From Anabaena sp. FACHB-1237 (lineage in GTDB: Bacteria > Cyanobacteriota > Cyanobacteriia > Cyanobacteriales > Nostocaceae), in contig NZ_JACJPV010000007.1 of assembly GCF_014696225.1 (NCBI RefSeq), positions 1-64,000 of the forward strand: 64,000 nt of DNA. Direction: 5' to 3'. The notes under the pieces were generated by a model. The model worked only from the letters and a program-made list of their open reading frames with translations, did not search any database and was not told where the DNA came from. Each line of letters opens with the position of its first letter. Within the stretch, counting starts at the first letter, position 1. The translations under genes were made by a program, and so were the position numbers. Below, piece by piece: positions 27,964-36,586 of the stretch.

Positions 27964-28515
27964 GTGATAAACATCAATCACTCCCATATTATTCTTGATG
28001 CTTGTTGTATTCTTAACCTGTGTGCATCTGGTCAATTTCTGGCAATTTTAAAATCTCTTCCTGCCGAAATTGTTATTACTACAGTTGTACAAGAAAATGA
28101 ATTAAAAACACTGCAAAAACTTCAAGAAGAAGACAATGATGCTGTGTTAGAATTTGAGACAGCTATTACACAAGGTTTATTAAAAATTGTAGATTTTGAA
28201 TCAGAAGAAGAGAGAGAATCATTTGTAAACTATGTTTTTGATCTCGATGATGGTGAAGCGGCAACTTTGGCTATTGCAGTACATCGAAAATGGGCAGTGG
28301 CCACTGATGACAACAAAGCTATCAAGTTTATTAAAAAGAATTTTCCTGATATTAAAATTTTATCAACTCCAGAAATAATTAAATATTGGTCAGAAAAAGA
28401 AAGCATTGATCATTTAATATTAAATAATGTACTCAATTCAATTAAAACTAAAGGACGTTATCAACCTCCAAAAAATGATCCTTGGCGAAATTGGTGGATA
28501 AATGCTTGTAATTGA
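27964..28515 (+). CDS. PIN-domain nuclease-like protein (probable toxin)
   Basis: 183 residues from a GTG start. PIN-fold acidic residues are visible: Asp12 in IILDACCILNL, Asp96/Glu98 in LDDGEAATLAIAV and Asp115/Asp116 in AVATDDNKAI. PIN proteins are metal-dependent RNases, the toxin part of VapBC-type modules. It follows the XRE/ImmA-like gene by 17 bp, a pairing known for regulator-toxin operons in which the upstream XRE-ImmA protein acts as antitoxin. The C-terminal 45 residues (NNVLNSIKTKGRYQPPKNDP) are an extension. Confidence 0.85.
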   Translation: MININHSHIILDACCILNLCASGQFLAILKSLPAEIVITTVVQENELKTLQKLQEEDNDAVLEFETAITQGLLKIVDFESEEERESFVNYVFDLDDGEAATLAIAVHRKWAVATDDNKAIKFIKKNFPDIKILSTPEIIKYWSEKESIDHLILNNVLNSIKTKGRYQPPKNDPWRNWWINACN

Positions 28516-28550
28516 GGATTAATTATTACCAGTATTACCAGAAATTCACG

Positions 28551-28665
28551 TCAAAATGGTTTATTTGGTTTTTCATTAAGTTGTTGGCAAAATTCCAAAT
28601 CATCATCTACTGAATCTTGAAATGCTTGTTTTAATTCCTCTACACTCCTACCTTGAAATGTAATT
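28551..28665 (-). pseudogene. hicB antitoxin remnant truncated by M2
   Basis: Minus-strand reading gives ITFQGRSVEELKQAFQDSVD followed by DDLEFCQQLNEKPNKPF and a stop (28551-28553), the typical C-terminal half of a HicB antitoxin. The upstream codons end exactly where an M2 element begins (ACAGCACATTCC at 28666), so there is no start and no HicA. Confidence 0.75.
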
Positions 28666-28735
28666 ACAGCACATTCCATCTACATGAGGTACACTATCAA
28701 CACAGCGCCTGTGTTACAAGGGTTTGATCATTAAT
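28666..28735 (-). repeat. M2 element, partial copy
   Basis: Begins ACAGCACATTCCATCTACAT and continues through CACAGCGCCTGTGTTACAAGGG; the far inverted repeat is missing. It replaces the 5' half of hicB. Confidence 0.8.
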
Positions 28736-28801
28736 TTATGTGGTATTATTATCTAGCAAGATGTCCATATATTCCCCAAAATTGTATTTCTCATAATTCC
28801 T

Positions 28802-29743
28802 ATGTCTGAATTTTTCTCAACTTACGGTTCTTTAATTGTCTCAATGGTTCTGGGATCATTATTAGGACTTTCTCTTTACCTCCCTTTAATGACTGGACAA
28901 TTATCTCTAGCTAGTCCTGGTTTTTATGCTTTAGGTGGCTATATTTCCGCAATTCTTTCGACTAAGGTTTTTACCTCAAGCAATATCTCAAATCATAATT
29001 TATTTCCTATTCCCTTATTACTGTTAGAAATGTTAATTGCTGGCATAATATCGGGATTATTAGGTATTGCTGTAGGTCTACCTGTATTAAGATTAAGAGG
29101 TATTTATTTAGCGATCGCTACCATAGCATTTGTAGAAGTTTTACGAGTAATTTCTCTCAATTTAGATATTACCGGAGGTGCAGTAGGTATTTTCAATATT
29201 CCCCAACCTTTTAACAGCCAAGTTGAATATTTATGGATAGCATTACCATTATTAATTATTAGCATGGTGATATTTTATCGCTTAGAAAAAATCAGAGTTG
29301 GTAGGGCATTTATCGCCCTTTGTGAAGATGAATTAGCGGCCAGTGCTATGGGAATTAACCCCCGTTATTACAAAGTTTTAGCCTTTACTTTAGGATGTAT
29401 TTTAGCTGGGGTTGTAGGGGCAATTAGTGCCCATTTTCTCAATACTTGGAATGCTCGTCAAGGAACATTTGACGCGAGTATTATCTATTTAACCTTTGTT
29501 TTAATTGGAGGTTCACGCAGTTTTTTAGGTGCGGTATTAGGAGGAATGGTATTTACTGCTTTACCAGAGGTATTAAGAAATTTAGCTGATACTGCTGGCC
29601 TACCTAATTGGTTATCTCACTTTTTACGAGATGGTAGGTTAATTATTTTTGGTTTGTTAATTGTCATTGGTACAATATTTTTTCCTCAAGGTTTAGTTAC
29701 TCCTAATATTTTCCAAAATAACCTTTTCAAGAAAAGGTCTTAA
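28802..29743 (+). CDS. livM: Branched-chain amino-acid ABC permease LivM type
   Basis: 313 residues, about eight to nine membrane helices. Family motifs: SLYLPLMTGQLSLASPGFYA at the N-terminus, RLRGIYLAIATIAFVEVLRV, the coupling loop RVGRAFIALCEDELAASAMG and LTFVLIGGSRSFLGAVLGG. Partner of LivH 3.8 kb upstream. Immediately followed by an 11-bp repeat array and an M2 copy, then by a gene on the opposite strand, so the two ATPase genes at 31.8 kb need their own promoter. Confidence 0.92.
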   Translation: MSEFFSTYGSLIVSMVLGSLLGLSLYLPLMTGQLSLASPGFYALGGYISAILSTKVFTSSNISNHNLFPIPLLLLEMLIAGIISGLLGIAVGLPVLRLRGIYLAIATIAFVEVLRVISLNLDITGGAVGIFNIPQPFNSQVEYLWIALPLLIISMVIFYRLEKIRVGRAFIALCEDELAASAMGINPRYYKVLAFTLGCILAGVVGAISAHFLNTWNARQGTFDASIIYLTFVLIGGSRSFLGAVLGGMVFTALPEVLRNLADTAGLPNWLSHFLRDGRLIIFGLLIVIGTIFFPQGLVTPNIFQNNLFKKRS

Positions 29744-29748
29744 ATATA

Positions 29749-29800
29749 AGTTGGGTATAAGTTGGGTATAAGTTGGGTATAAGTTGGGTATAAGTTGGGT
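29749..29800. repeat. 11-bp tandem repeat (AGTTGGGTATA)x5
   Basis: Four perfect copies and one partial copy of AGTTGGGTATA, beginning 6 bp after the livM stop. Confidence 0.97.
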
Positions 29801-29825
29801 TCAGACAGGAAACCCAGCATTATAT

Positions 29826-29931
29826 GCAGCAGTTTCCGTTATTATGAGGTACAAATGTTAATGATAAAACCCTTGTAACACAGGCATCTTGCTGTGTTCA
29901 TAGTGTACCTCATGTAGATGGAATGTGCTGT
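29826..29931 (+). repeat. M2 MITE-like element, full copy
   Basis: 106 bp, from GCAGCAGTTTCCGTTATTAT to GGAATGTGCTGT (12 bp imperfect inverted repeat ACAGCAnnTTCC). The interior includes TTGCTGTGTTCATAGTGTAC. Confidence 0.9.
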
Positions 29932-29984
29932 AAATAACTATTCACCATTAATTTAGTAACGTCATAGCAAATTCCCACTTCCTG

Positions 29985-31226
29985 CTATTCAGACTTACTC
30001 ACATCTGTTACTCGCCAATTTAATTTTAGGTTAACCCAAAAATTCCAAATTGTAGCTACAGCGATCGCCATTAACTTAGCTAAATATTGATTCATCCCCA
30101 AACTATTATACAGCAAATTAATTACTAAGGCTTGAATAATGATACCAGCTAAACAAACCACATTAAACTTCAGAAACCTTTTCAAACGTTGACGTTTTCC
30201 CTGTTGTTTGCGGGAAATATCACCAAAAGTCCACACATCATTCCACAGGAAATTATTGAGAATTGCTACTTCTGCTGACAAAATTGTACTCCGAGTTAAA
30301 CCTAAAGTAATTACAGTACGCAGTAAATGGAATATAGCTAAATCAACAAATACACCACTAAACCCTACTGCACCAAAGCGGAGGAAACGACCAATGGGGA
30401 AATTGATTTTCTGGCGAATTTTCCCTAGTCTACCCGTAGATACCCGTAATCTAATTAGATGTTGAATATACTCTATATATTGTTTCCATGTTACCTTGCT
30501 TTCACCTTCATTACGTTCGCAGAATACATATCCTACCTCCGCAATTTCTCGAATATTGCCCCGACCGATCACTTCTAATAGAATCTTATAGCCTACAGGA
30601 TTCATGGTGACATCAGCGATCGCACTCCGCCGCACCATAAAATAACCACTCATCGGATCAGTAACTCTACCTAACACTCCTGGTAGTATAATTAAACCTA
30701 AAACCTGCGCCCCACGAGATAAAAAGCGTCTTACCACACTCCAACTACTCACCCCGCCACCATCTACGTGACGACTAGCTAAAGCCAAGTCTGCTCCCGC
30801 TTTTATCTGATCTACTAATTGAGTCAATACCTCTGGAGGATGCTGCAAATCACCATCTATTACACCTAATATCTGCCCTCTAGCTGCTTGCCATCCGCGA
30901 ATTACTGCCGAAGAAAGTCCCCGTTCCTCCACTCGTCGCATTACTCTTAACTGGGGATAATCAGGTACAAGAGATTGTGCTACCTGCCAAGTGAGATCAG
31001 GACTATCATCATCCACTATAATTAGTTCATAATTATTCAGCATTACTTCATCAAGAAGTGTGCTTAAAATAGATACAATTTTCTCAATATTGTCACGTTC
31101 TTTATAAGTAGGAATTACTAAAGATAGAAAAATGGCATCATTTTCGTCTATATTCTGTGTAACTTCAGGAATTTTTAATGTACCCGTTGGAACTGTTAAT
31201 AAAGAATTAAATGGGTTTATATTCAT
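29985..31226 (-). CDS. Family 2 glycosyltransferase with GtrA-like membrane domain
   Basis: 413 residues. The N-terminal GT2 domain (about 35-260) is of the polyprenyl-phosphate mannosyl/glucosyltransferase (DPM1-like) type: LVIPTYKERDNIEKIV, IIVDDDSPD, GVIDGDLQHPPE with the DxD-like metal site, and RVTDPMSGYFMVRR. The C-terminal part (about 280-405) has four hydrophobic helices of the GtrA/flippase type (FLRFGAVGFSGVFVDLAIFH). Such fusions charge a polyprenyl phosphate with a sugar and may flip it for cell-wall or glycan synthesis. Opposite in strand to the surrounding transporter genes. Confidence 0.88.
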   Translation of the reverse strand: MNINPFNSLLTVPTGTLKIPEVTQNIDENDAIFLSLVIPTYKERDNIEKIVSILSTLLDEVMLNNYELIIVDDDSPDLTWQVAQSLVPDYPQLRVMRRVEERGLSSAVIRGWQAARGQILGVIDGDLQHPPEVLTQLVDQIKAGADLALASRHVDGGGVSSWSVVRRFLSRGAQVLGLIILPGVLGRVTDPMSGYFMVRRSAIADVTMNPVGYKILLEVIGRGNIREIAEVGYVFCERNEGESKVTWKQYIEYIQHLIRLRVSTGRLGKIRQKINFPIGRFLRFGAVGFSGVFVDLAIFHLLRTVITLGLTRSTILSAEVAILNNFLWNDVWTFGDISRKQQGKRQRLKRFLKFNVVCLAGIIIQALVINLLYNSLGMNQYLAKLMAIAVATIWNFWVNLKLNWRVTDVSKSE

Positions 31227-31448
31227 AAAATATCTTTGAAGTTACAATTACTCACATGAAAGCGTTATTTTTCACAGATTTTTCAGACTGAAAAAAGAAA
31301 GTCGTGTTCATTCAACAGTAGAAATTCTTGCTTATAATAACAGCATTTACACTCATTTACACTATAGTTTACAAACATGACATTTATAATTCTTATAATT
31401 TTTATAATTTTAGGACTTAGACAAATGTGATACCAAAAATCTGATGTA

Positions 31449-31507
31449 GGGTACATCAGACATCAAGAATATGTTTATTTACATGATTTATGCTATATGA
31501 TGCACCC
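31449..31507. repeat. M4-like element, diverged copy
   Basis: GGGTACATCAGA ... TGATGCACCC around a 37 bp AT-rich core. Diverged relative of the pair at 21.1-21.36 kb. Confidence 0.6.
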
Positions 31508-31578
31508 TAGAATTGACTATCTAATTTGTAAGTATGAAGCTATATAATAAAATCTGTGAAAACAACGTGATTAATCTT

Positions 31579-31684
31579 ACAGCACATTCCATCTACATGA
31601 AGTACACTATGAACACAGCAAGATGCCTGTGTTACAAGGGTTTTATCATTAACACCTGTACCTCATAATAACGGAAACTGTTGT
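31579..31684 (-). repeat. M2 MITE-like element, full inverted copy
   Basis: 106 bp, inverted relative to the copy at 29826, with ends ACAGCACATTCC and GGAAACTGTTGT. The rest of the 580 bp gap 31227-31806 has the M4-like copy and AT-rich DNA that must include a promoter for livG. Confidence 0.9.
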
Positions 31685-31806
31685 ATATAGCAACAGCTAA
31701 TTTTTTTAGCAGATTAAATAATGATAAAGCACAAGACACAAACAGACTTTCACCTCAGTCACCTGTCACCTGCTATAATAGTCATCTTGACTAAATAATC
31801 AATAAA

Positions 31807-32607
31807 ATGTCTGAAAATACATCACCAACCAACAAGCAGATTATTTTAGAAAGCAAAGCAATAACCCGCAACTTCGGCGGTTTAGTTGCTGTAAATAATG
31901 TTTCCTTGACAGTGAACCAACATGAAATATTTGGGTTAATTGGGCCCAATGGTGCAGGCAAAACTACCATGTTTAATTTAATCACTGGTTTAATTCCACC
32001 TGACCGTGGTGAATTATTATTTGCAGGTCAAGTAATTTCTCAATTATCACCTCATGAAATTGCTAACTTAGGTATTGCTAGAACCTTTCAAAATATTCGC
32101 TTATTTGGTGAATTGTCCGCATTAGAAAATGTCATTATTGGTGGTCATTTACATACTAAAAGTAATATAATTACTGGTGTTTTAGGTTTACCTAATGCAG
32201 CTAAAGAAGAGCAAAAAATCCGTGAAGAAGCCTTAGAATTATTAGAGTTAATCGGCTTAGGAAATCGTAGTCAAGAAAAAGCTAAAAACTTTGCCTATGG
32301 TGATCAACGTCGTTTAGAAATTGCCCGTGCATTAGCTTTGCAACCGCAAATTCTACTATTAGATGAACCAGCAGCAGGAATGAACCCTAGCGAAAAACAT
32401 GAATTAAGTGAATTTATTAGAAATTTACGCGATCGCTTCAATTTAACCATAATTCTCATTGAACATCATGTACCATTAGTTATGGGTTTATGTGACAGAA
32501 TTGCAGTATTAAATTTTGGACAACTAATAGCTTTAGGTGAACCTACTCTAATCAGAAATAACCCCGCCGTCATTCAAGCCTATTTAGGAGACAATAAAAA
32601 TGATTAA
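31807..32607 (+). CDS. livG: Branched-chain amino-acid ABC ATPase LivG type
   Basis: 266 residues. Walker A GLIGPNGAGKTT, signature region KNFAYGDQRRLEIARALA, Walker B ILLLDEPAAGMNPSE and H-loop IEHH. The LivG-specific NLGIARTFQNIRLF is present. Overlaps livF by 8 bp, so the two ATPases are translationally coupled; they energise the LivH/LivM channel. Confidence 0.93.
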   Translation: MSENTSPTNKQIILESKAITRNFGGLVAVNNVSLTVNQHEIFGLIGPNGAGKTTMFNLITGLIPPDRGELLFAGQVISQLSPHEIANLGIARTFQNIRLFGELSALENVIIGGHLHTKSNIITGVLGLPNAAKEEQKIREEALELLELIGLGNRSQEKAKNFAYGDQRRLEIARALALQPQILLLDEPAAGMNPSEKHELSEFIRNLRDRFNLTIILIEHHVPLVMGLCDRIAVLNFGQLIALGEPTLIRNNPAVIQAYLGDNKND

Positions 32608-33334
32608 TCAGCAAAAAAAATTAATAGATGAAATTATCTTAGAATTACAAGAGATCAATGTAAATTATGGTGCTATTCAAGCCTTAAAAAAAATTAATTT
32701 AACGATTAAAAAAGGCGAAGTAGTAACATTAATTGGCGCAAATGGCGCAGGTAAAACTACTACACTCAGAGCAATTTCTCAAATAGTAAAATCCAAAAGT
32801 GGTAATATTATCTATAGTGGCAGAAACATTACTCACCGTCCTCCCCATGAAATTGTGAAACTAGGTTTAGCCCATTGTCCAGAAGGACGGAGAATATTAG
32901 CAAAACAAACAGTATTGGATAACCTTTTGTTAGGTGCTTACATTCGTTCAGATCAGGAAATTAAAAGCGATATTCAAAAACAATTTGATTTATTTCCTCG
33001 GTTAGCACAAAGACGAAATCAACTATCAGGAACTTTAAGCGGAGGTGAACAACAAATGTTAGCGATCGCCAGGGCTTTAATGAGTAGACCAAAACTGTTA
33101 CTTTTAGATGAACCCAGTTTAGGGTTAGCACCTACCATTGTTAAAGAAATTTTCGCAATTATTCAAAATTTGCGCGCCACAGGAGTTACCATTTTACTAG
33201 TAGAACAAAATGCTAATTTAGCTTTACAAATTGCCGATCGCGGTTATGTTCTCGACGCTGGTTCTATTACTTTATCTGGTATAGCATCAGACCTGATTAA
33301 AGATGAGAGAGTTAAACAGGCTTATCTAGGATAA
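32600..33334 (+). CDS. livF: Branched-chain amino-acid ABC ATPase LivF type
   Basis: 244 residues. Walker A LIGANGAGKTTTL, family motif LAHCPEGRRILAKQTVLDNL, signature LSGGEQQMLAIARALMSRPK, Walker B LLLLDEPSLGLAP and H-loop VEQNA. Starts 8 bp inside livG. Its TAA stop abuts an M3 element starting at 33335. Confidence 0.93.
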   Translation: MINQQKKLIDEIILELQEINVNYGAIQALKKINLTIKKGEVVTLIGANGAGKTTTLRAISQIVKSKSGNIIYSGRNITHRPPHEIVKLGLAHCPEGRRILAKQTVLDNLLLGAYIRSDQEIKSDIQKQFDLFPRLAQRRNQLSGTLSGGEQQMLAIARALMSRPKLLLLDEPSLGLAPTIVKEIFAIIQNLRATGVTILLVEQNANLALQIADRGYVLDAGSITLSGIASDLIKDERVKQAYLG

Positions 33335-33438
33335 TAAGCTAATGTCTAGCACTGACTGTATAACCAAAAAACCTGAAATTACAGTAGCACAAGCATCTTG
33401 CTTGTATTCATTATCCAAATGAACAGCACAACAACTTA
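33335..33438 (-). repeat. M3 MITE-like element, copy 2
   Basis: 104 bp directly after the livF stop codon, with ends TAAGCTAATGTCT and GCACAACAACTTA and core ACAAGCATCTTGCTTGT. Confidence 0.9.
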
Positions 33439-33486
33439 CCATCTGTTAACAAATAACTTCAATGATCAACTTATGTATTTACAACT

Positions 33487-35190
33487 ATGAAGAAATCACC
33501 AGCTATCATTATCCTAAATCAACATAGTTTAAACATTGGCCGTAAAATTACTGATATTTTACCCAATTCACAACTTTATGGTTTAAATAATCGCACGGAA
33601 AATGTAGATATTACTTTTACTAATTTCGGGGAAACTGTGCGAGAACTATTTATCTCTGGTACTCCCATTATCGGTATTTGTGCAGCCGGAATTTTAATTA
33701 GAACTCTTGCCCCTTTATTAACAAATAAAGCCCAAGAACCTCCTATTTTAGCTATAGCTGAAGATGGTAGTGCCGTAGTCCCACTTTTAGGTGGTTTAAA
33801 TGGAGTAAATGACTTGGCCAGGGAAATTTCTCAAACATTAAATGTGCAACCTGCTATTACTACCACTGGAGACTTACGCTTTAGAACTGCTTTATTATCT
33901 CCCCCAACTGGTTATTATTTAGCTAACGGGGAAAATGGCAAAAAATTCATTGCTGATTTATTAGCTGGTGCTACAGTTAAAGTAATCGGAAATGCCCCTT
34001 GGTTAACCAATAGTAATTTACCGATTGATGATCATAGTGAATTAACTATTATAGTCACAGAAAAGACAATTATTCCTCAAGTAAATACTTTATTATATCA
34101 TCCTCAAAATCTCATTTTAGCCATTTCTCAAATTACATCAGAGTCTTTAAATCAAATTTATCAATTATTAGGAAATAACCAAGTTTCTCAACATTCTTTA
34201 TCCTTAATTATTGCTCCTTTAAATTTAGCTGCAAATCCTATATTAACAGATATGGTCAATATTTTAAATCTACCAATTCGGTTTTTACCCAATAGCCAAA
34301 ATTGCGATTTTCAGAGTTTAGCTAATCAATATAGTTGGAATATTATCACGTCTTTATCTGATCATCTGGCTATTTTTCAATCTTCTCACATTGTTGATCC
34401 TGAGAATATTGGACAACCTAGAGGTAAATTAGCAATTATTGGTACCGGTCCAGGTGCATCAAAATGGTTATCTCCCGAAGTTAAACAAATTTTAACATCA
34501 GCCACAGATTTAGTAGGTTATAAAACATACATTAATTTAATTGGTAAATTAGCGGATGGTAAAAATATCCATGAGTCAGATAATCGAGAGGAGATATATC
34601 GGGCAAAACAAGCCTTAAATTTAGCAGCCCAGGGAAAATATGTAGCTGTAGTTTCTTCAGGAGATCCTGGTATTTACGCTATGGCCGCAGCAGTATTTGA
34701 AGCTATAGATAAGTATTCACAACCAGAATGGCAAAGTATAGAAATTCAAGTTACTCCTGGTATATCTGCTATGCAAGCCGCAGCAGCTAGTATAGGTGCT
34801 CCCTTGGGACATGATTTTTGTGTAATTTCCCTATCAGACATTTTAAAACCTTGGGATATTATATCGCAACGTATTAGTAAAGCAGCAGAAAGTGATTTGG
34901 CGATCGCCTTTTATAATCCTGTATCAAAAGAACGCACTTGGCAACTAGCGGCAGCAAAAAAGATATTATTAGAACATCGCAAACCGCAAACTCCAGTTAT
35001 TTTAGGCAAAAACATGGGAAGAACAGGACAAAAAATTAATGTAATTACTTTAGAGGAATTAGAACCAAATTTAGCGGATATGCGAACAGTAATCATTATT
35101 GGTTCTTCCCATACTCGCAAAATTCAACAAAATGATTATCAAAACTGGGTTTATACATCTCGTAGTTATAGTTATCCTCCACATATGTGA
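33487..35190 (+). CDS. cobJ: CbiG-CobJ fusion, cobalamin biosynthesis
   Basis: 567 residues. Residues 1-310 resemble CbiG (cobalt-precorrin-5A hydrolase): IIGICAAGILIRTLAPLL, PPILAIAEDGSAVVPLLGG and RFRTALLSPP. Residues about 316-555 form a precorrin-3B C17-methyltransferase of the uroporphyrin-III methylase type: LAIIGTGPGASKWLSP, DLVGYKTYINLI, VVSSGDPGIYAMAAAV, TPGISAMQAAAASIGAPLGH and PVILGKNMGRTGQ. The fused form is usual in cyanobacteria, where it catalyses ring contraction on the way to the corrin. No other cob gene is nearby. Confidence 0.92.
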   Translation: MKKSPAIIILNQHSLNIGRKITDILPNSQLYGLNNRTENVDITFTNFGETVRELFISGTPIIGICAAGILIRTLAPLLTNKAQEPPILAIAEDGSAVVPLLGGLNGVNDLAREISQTLNVQPAITTTGDLRFRTALLSPPTGYYLANGENGKKFIADLLAGATVKVIGNAPWLTNSNLPIDDHSELTIIVTEKTIIPQVNTLLYHPQNLILAISQITSESLNQIYQLLGNNQVSQHSLSLIIAPLNLAANPILTDMVNILNLPIRFLPNSQNCDFQSLANQYSWNIITSLSDHLAIFQSSHIVDPENIGQPRGKLAIIGTGPGASKWLSPEVKQILTSATDLVGYKTYINLIGKLADGKNIHESDNREEIYRAKQALNLAAQGKYVAVVSSGDPGIYAMAAAVFEAIDKYSQPEWQSIEIQVTPGISAMQAAAASIGAPLGHDFCVISLSDILKPWDIISQRISKAAESDLAIAFYNPVSKERTWQLAAAKKILLEHRKPQTPVILGKNMGRTGQKINVITLEELEPNLADMRTVIIIGSSHTRKIQQNDYQNWVYTSRSYSYPPHM

Positions 35191-35235
35191 AGTGAAAAAA
35201 TAGATCCTCTAGTCCCCGACTTTGAAAACGCCCTG

Positions 35236-35313
35236 CTACAAAAGGAGGAATAAATTCCTCACTACAAAAGGAGGACTAAAGTCCTCACTACAAAAGGAGG
35301 AATAAATTCCTCA
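35236..35313. repeat. 26-bp tandem hairpin repeat with compensatory changes
   Basis: Three 26 bp units starting CTACAAAAGGAGGA. Units 1 and 3 contain GAGGAA-TAAA-TTCCTC, unit 2 GAGGAC-TAAA-GTCCTC: one stem base pair has changed on both sides (A-T to C-G), so pairing is kept. Confidence 0.9.
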
Positions 35314-35318
35314 CTACG

Positions 35319-35553
35319 GTTAGCTGTTGTGCGATCGCCGATCCCGTACATTGCGTTAATGAAATGTAACGCAACTTTACTTATGTAATTTATACAAGAT
35401 GTTTATACAAGATATCTATTATACATCCCACTATCGAATATCTATTAACTTTACATAAAAAGGTAGTATAATATAATATGAGCGATCGCCTGTGCCAGTT
35501 GCGTAAGTCCTATTTGCATAAAAAAGTAGCATAATATGAGCGATCGCTTCTCT
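35319..35553 (+). repeat. Direct repeat flanking the Uma2 gene, left copy
   Basis: About 235 bp that recurs in the same orientation at 36587-36811. Shared blocks are GTGCGATCGCCGATCCCGTA, TATACATCCCACTATC and ACATAAAAAGGTAGTATAAT, ending AGCATAATATGAGCGATCGC. It also carries an M5 end (TGTGCCAGTTGCGTAAGTCC) absent from the right copy. Confidence 0.85.
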
Positions 35554-35657
35554 TCGAGATACTGTGCGAATGCTCGCTGTAGACACCGCAATTTTGGAGA
35601 ATCAAAACGCTCTGGTTAGTAAGAAGCGATCGCTACCACTACATCTATATACCCAAT

Positions 35658-36437
35658 TTACTCAGCATGATTAGGTAAATTATTAGGATCAAATCCTTGC
35701 GATTGCAAATAAGCTATTAACCTTTCTTTCTCCTGACGTTCCTGTTCTGCCCGTTGACGTTCCTGTTCTGCCCGTTGACGTTCCTGTTCAATCAGTTCTA
35801 AAGCCCAAGGTAACAAATTACCTGTTTGATCCCACCATCGCAACCAATAGCCAGTACGACCTTCTTTTGTACCTTGCCAAGTTCCTAAAAATAGTCCCAT
35901 TGACGCAATCCAATGACGACCATTTTCGTCTGGTTGCTTTAATTCATAACGTCCATTTTCCAGTTGATAGTATTCTAATAATCCTCCATCTGGATCAAAA
36001 ATGATATAAATAGGAACTTGCAAAATCTGTTCATAAAAAAACCATTTTCCCGGCGGATAGGTACGTTTAAATGAATATTCCCCGCCGTCTTTATCTGACA
36101 AAAATTCCATAACCACAGCCGGTACATCCCCTTCTAAATAAGGTGTATAGCTTTTCCGTCCTGGTAATATTTCTTTAACTGAAGGTATATATAGCCAATC
36201 TGGTGCTTTGGCGATAAATTGATTATTTAATGTGGCACATAAAGCAAAATTAATAGCAATTAACATCTGTGGTTGAATAAAACCACTGATTTCTAAACTT
36301 TCACACAAAGCACCTGCTAAAAGTGGTTGTCCTGTATTGTCCACTGGTTCATCCTCTAGTTGAAAATCATCGGGTAACGCTTCCCATGAGATAACCAGTC
36401 CCATCTGTGATTTGCTGTCACTAAGTAGGGTTGCCAT
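35658..36437 (-). CDS. Uma2-family PD-(D/E)XK nuclease-like protein
   Basis: 259 residues from MATLLSDSKSQMGLVISWEA; an upstream start adding 22 residues is unlikely. Uma2 features: ALCESLEISG near the N-terminus, APDWLYIPSVKEI, PAVVMEFLSDKDGGEYSFKR and the loop YEQILQVPIYIIFDPDGG. The C-terminal tail is a repeated helix (EQERQRAEQERQRAEQERQE) and ends IAYLQSQGFDPNNLPNHAE, common in cyanobacterial Uma2 proteins. Uma2 genes are highly multiplied in cyanobacteria; their role is unproven, and a mobile or restriction-like role has been suggested from the nuclease fold. Lies between two long direct repeats. Confidence 0.85.
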   Translation of the reverse strand: MATLLSDSKSQMGLVISWEALPDDFQLEDEPVDNTGQPLLAGALCESLEISGFIQPQMLIAINFALCATLNNQFIAKAPDWLYIPSVKEILPGRKSYTPYLEGDVPAVVMEFLSDKDGGEYSFKRTYPPGKWFFYEQILQVPIYIIFDPDGGLLEYYQLENGRYELKQPDENGRHWIASMGLFLGTWQGTKEGRTGYWLRWWDQTGNLLPWALELIEQERQRAEQERQRAEQERQEKERLIAYLQSQGFDPNNLPNHAE

Positions 36438-36586
36438 AAAAGTTACCTTTGCTTGATTTATTTTTATTCTATCATCTGAACTTGGGAGCATCCCCATTTT
36501 CAAAAAATAAACTTAGCCACTCTTTTCTTCCTGTTCTTCGTACTTAGGCATTCGATCCCGTTAAGGATACATGGTTTATTCATTAC

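Noticed and set aside
35236..35313. CRISPR-like array
   Set aside because: Three adjoining repeats without unique spacers; same for the arrays at 3698, 8530, 29749, 48736 and 62003.
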